From NCBI RefSeq assembly GCF_900141885.1, contig NZ_FQYY01000007.1:62001-126000 (forward strand): a DNA stretch of 64,000 bases, read 5' to 3'. Positions 63,382-64,000 of the stretch are shown here, piece by piece. The position numbers were made by a program, and so were the translations under genes. Below the pieces are notes generated by a model. It did no database searches. It was not told the origin of the DNA and saw nothing but the letters and a program-made list of their open reading frames with translations. Origin of the DNA: Mesonia phycicola. GTDB lineage: Bacteria; Bacteroidota; Bacteroidia; Flavobacteriales; Flavobacteriaceae. Each line of letters begins with the position of its first letter. The stretch's first letter is position 1.

Positions 63382-64000
63382 ATGGATGTATTTATTAATT
63401 TATATAAAACCTTATTTCCTTTTTTATTGTGTATTCCTATAGGTTACATTATAGCGAAGAAAAATATAATTCCTAAAAATATAGTATCTAAACCTTTACT
63501 GTATTTTTTTGTGCCTGTATTGGTAATAAATCATGTGTTAGAAGCTTCTGTAGAAAATTTAACTATTTTACCTATTTTATCTTTTGCTTTATCGCTAGGT
63601 ATGATAATACCTGCAGTTTGGGTACACAAAAAAATTGCAAAAAATGAAAGTAAAAGCTTATTAAAAAGTGCTTTTTCTTTTTACAATTTAGCTTTTTTTG
63701 GAATACCAGTAATTGATGCTCTTTTTGGTAAAGACGCTATTACAATACTAATTTGTATTTATTTAGGTGGAGCTCTTTATGGAAATGTAATAGGTTATTT
63801 TCAGGTAGCAAGAACAAGGTATAGTGCCAAACGTGCTATTACAGAAATATTTAAAGTACCTTTTATATATGTATTTGTTTTAGCAATTGTTTTAAAAGTT
63901 TCTGGGTTTCACTCTCCAGAAGAACTAAAACCTGTAGTAAGTGTATTTGGACTTATAGTATCTGTCGCTGGTATGTTAATTATCGGTATTAATATTCAGC
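63382..64000 (+). CDS. AEC-family transporter (auxin efflux carrier type), 5' part
   Basis: The first 206 codons of a membrane transporter; the rest lies beyond the window. The frame opens MDVFINLYKTLFPFLLCIPI and shows repeated hydrophobic helices with the AEC-like features FYNLAFFGIPVIDALFG, then LGGALYGNVIGYF and GLIVSVAGMLIIGINI. Such carriers export organic acids or auxin-like molecules in bacteria; the substrate is unknown. It is divergent from lacI. Confidence 0.82.
   Translation, partial: MDVFINLYKTLFPFLLCIPIGYIIAKKNIIPKNIVSKPLLYFFVPVLVINHVLEASVENLTILPILSFALSLGMIIPAVWVHKKIAKNESKSLLKSAFSFYNLAFFGIPVIDALFGKDAITILICIYLGGALYGNVIGYFQVARTRYSAKRAITEIFKVPFIYVFVLAIVLKVSGFHSPEELKPVVSVFGLIVSVAGMLIIGINIQ

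Noticed and set aside
1-64000. Defence system, prophage or insertion sequence
   Set aside because: No transposase, phage, restriction, toxin-antitoxin, CRISPR or other known defence gene could be recognised on either strand. The accessory content is the paa cluster, repeats and the IVP insertion.

Overview
The window is a chromosomal segment of a marine-type Flavobacteriaceae (Bacteroidota). The evidence is the AT-rich sequence, promoters of the Bacteroidota form TTG-N~20-TAnnTTTG (clear before the tRNA pair, the TrmH gene and the paa genes), a short RpoD (288 aa), and family-typical genes such as GSCFA, DUF4230, DUF5522, DUF2797, a fused folK-deoxynucleoside kinase and a TonB-receptor-like barrel. 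I cannot name the genus from sequence alone.

Layout. 1-12 kb: the 3' end of der, a small secreted Cys-rich protein, a large outer-membrane barrel, a minus-strand group (M23 peptidase, MerR, LemA, two TPM proteins), alaS, GSCFA and DUF4230. 12-28.2 kb: a complete phenylacetate (paa) catabolic cluster, tetR1-paaE-paaABCD-paaG-paaH-paaI-(zinc peptidase)-paaJ-paaZ-paaF-like-paaY-paaK-tetR2. 28.2-33.3 kb: an Lrp/AsnC regulator divergent from a branched-chain 2-oxoacid dehydrogenase (E2, fused E1) whose two genes are split by a four-helix-bundle IVP gene. 33.5-36.3 kb: an outer-membrane barrel protein and an MHS-type major-facilitator transporter. 36.4-57 kb: mostly housekeeping (PPK2, DUF4136 lipoprotein, hutU, DUF5522, PLP deaminase, glucosaminidase-LysM, hemL, GNAT, GH3, DUF2797, rpsU, rpoD, AsmA, queuosine transporter, folK-dNK, trmH, aldo/keto reductase, mutS). 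57.1-64 kb: tRNA-Gly, tRNA-Leu, a decayed AraC-family gene, a two-component pair, GDPD, an acyl-CoA-dehydrogenase-like protein, a LacI regulator and the start of an AEC transporter.

How the genes work together. PaaK makes phenylacetyl-CoA, PaaABCDE epoxidises it, PaaG isomerises it to oxepin-CoA, PaaZ opens the ring and oxidises the aldehyde, and PaaJ, PaaF-like and PaaH perform beta-oxidation to acetyl-CoA and succinyl-CoA. PaaI and PaaY are clean-up thioesterases. The main regulatory result is one palindrome, ACTAAC-N4-GTTAGT, present four times: before paaE, paaJ, paaK and, 5 kb beyond the last paa gene, before the barrel/MHS-transporter pair. In each case it sits over or beside the -7 region of the promoter. 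This predicts a TetR regulon of four transcription units and identifies the barrel and transporter as the likely phenylacetate uptake system.

Other points of interest: PaaZ carries an extra ~160-residue DinB/DUF1569-like domain; the IVP gene lies between ~25-bp inverted repeats; three copies of an intergenic element keep paired arms while the arm sequences change; and small palindromic repeats are dense in the paa intergenic gaps. I found no CRISPR array, prophage, insertion sequence or recognisable defence system.
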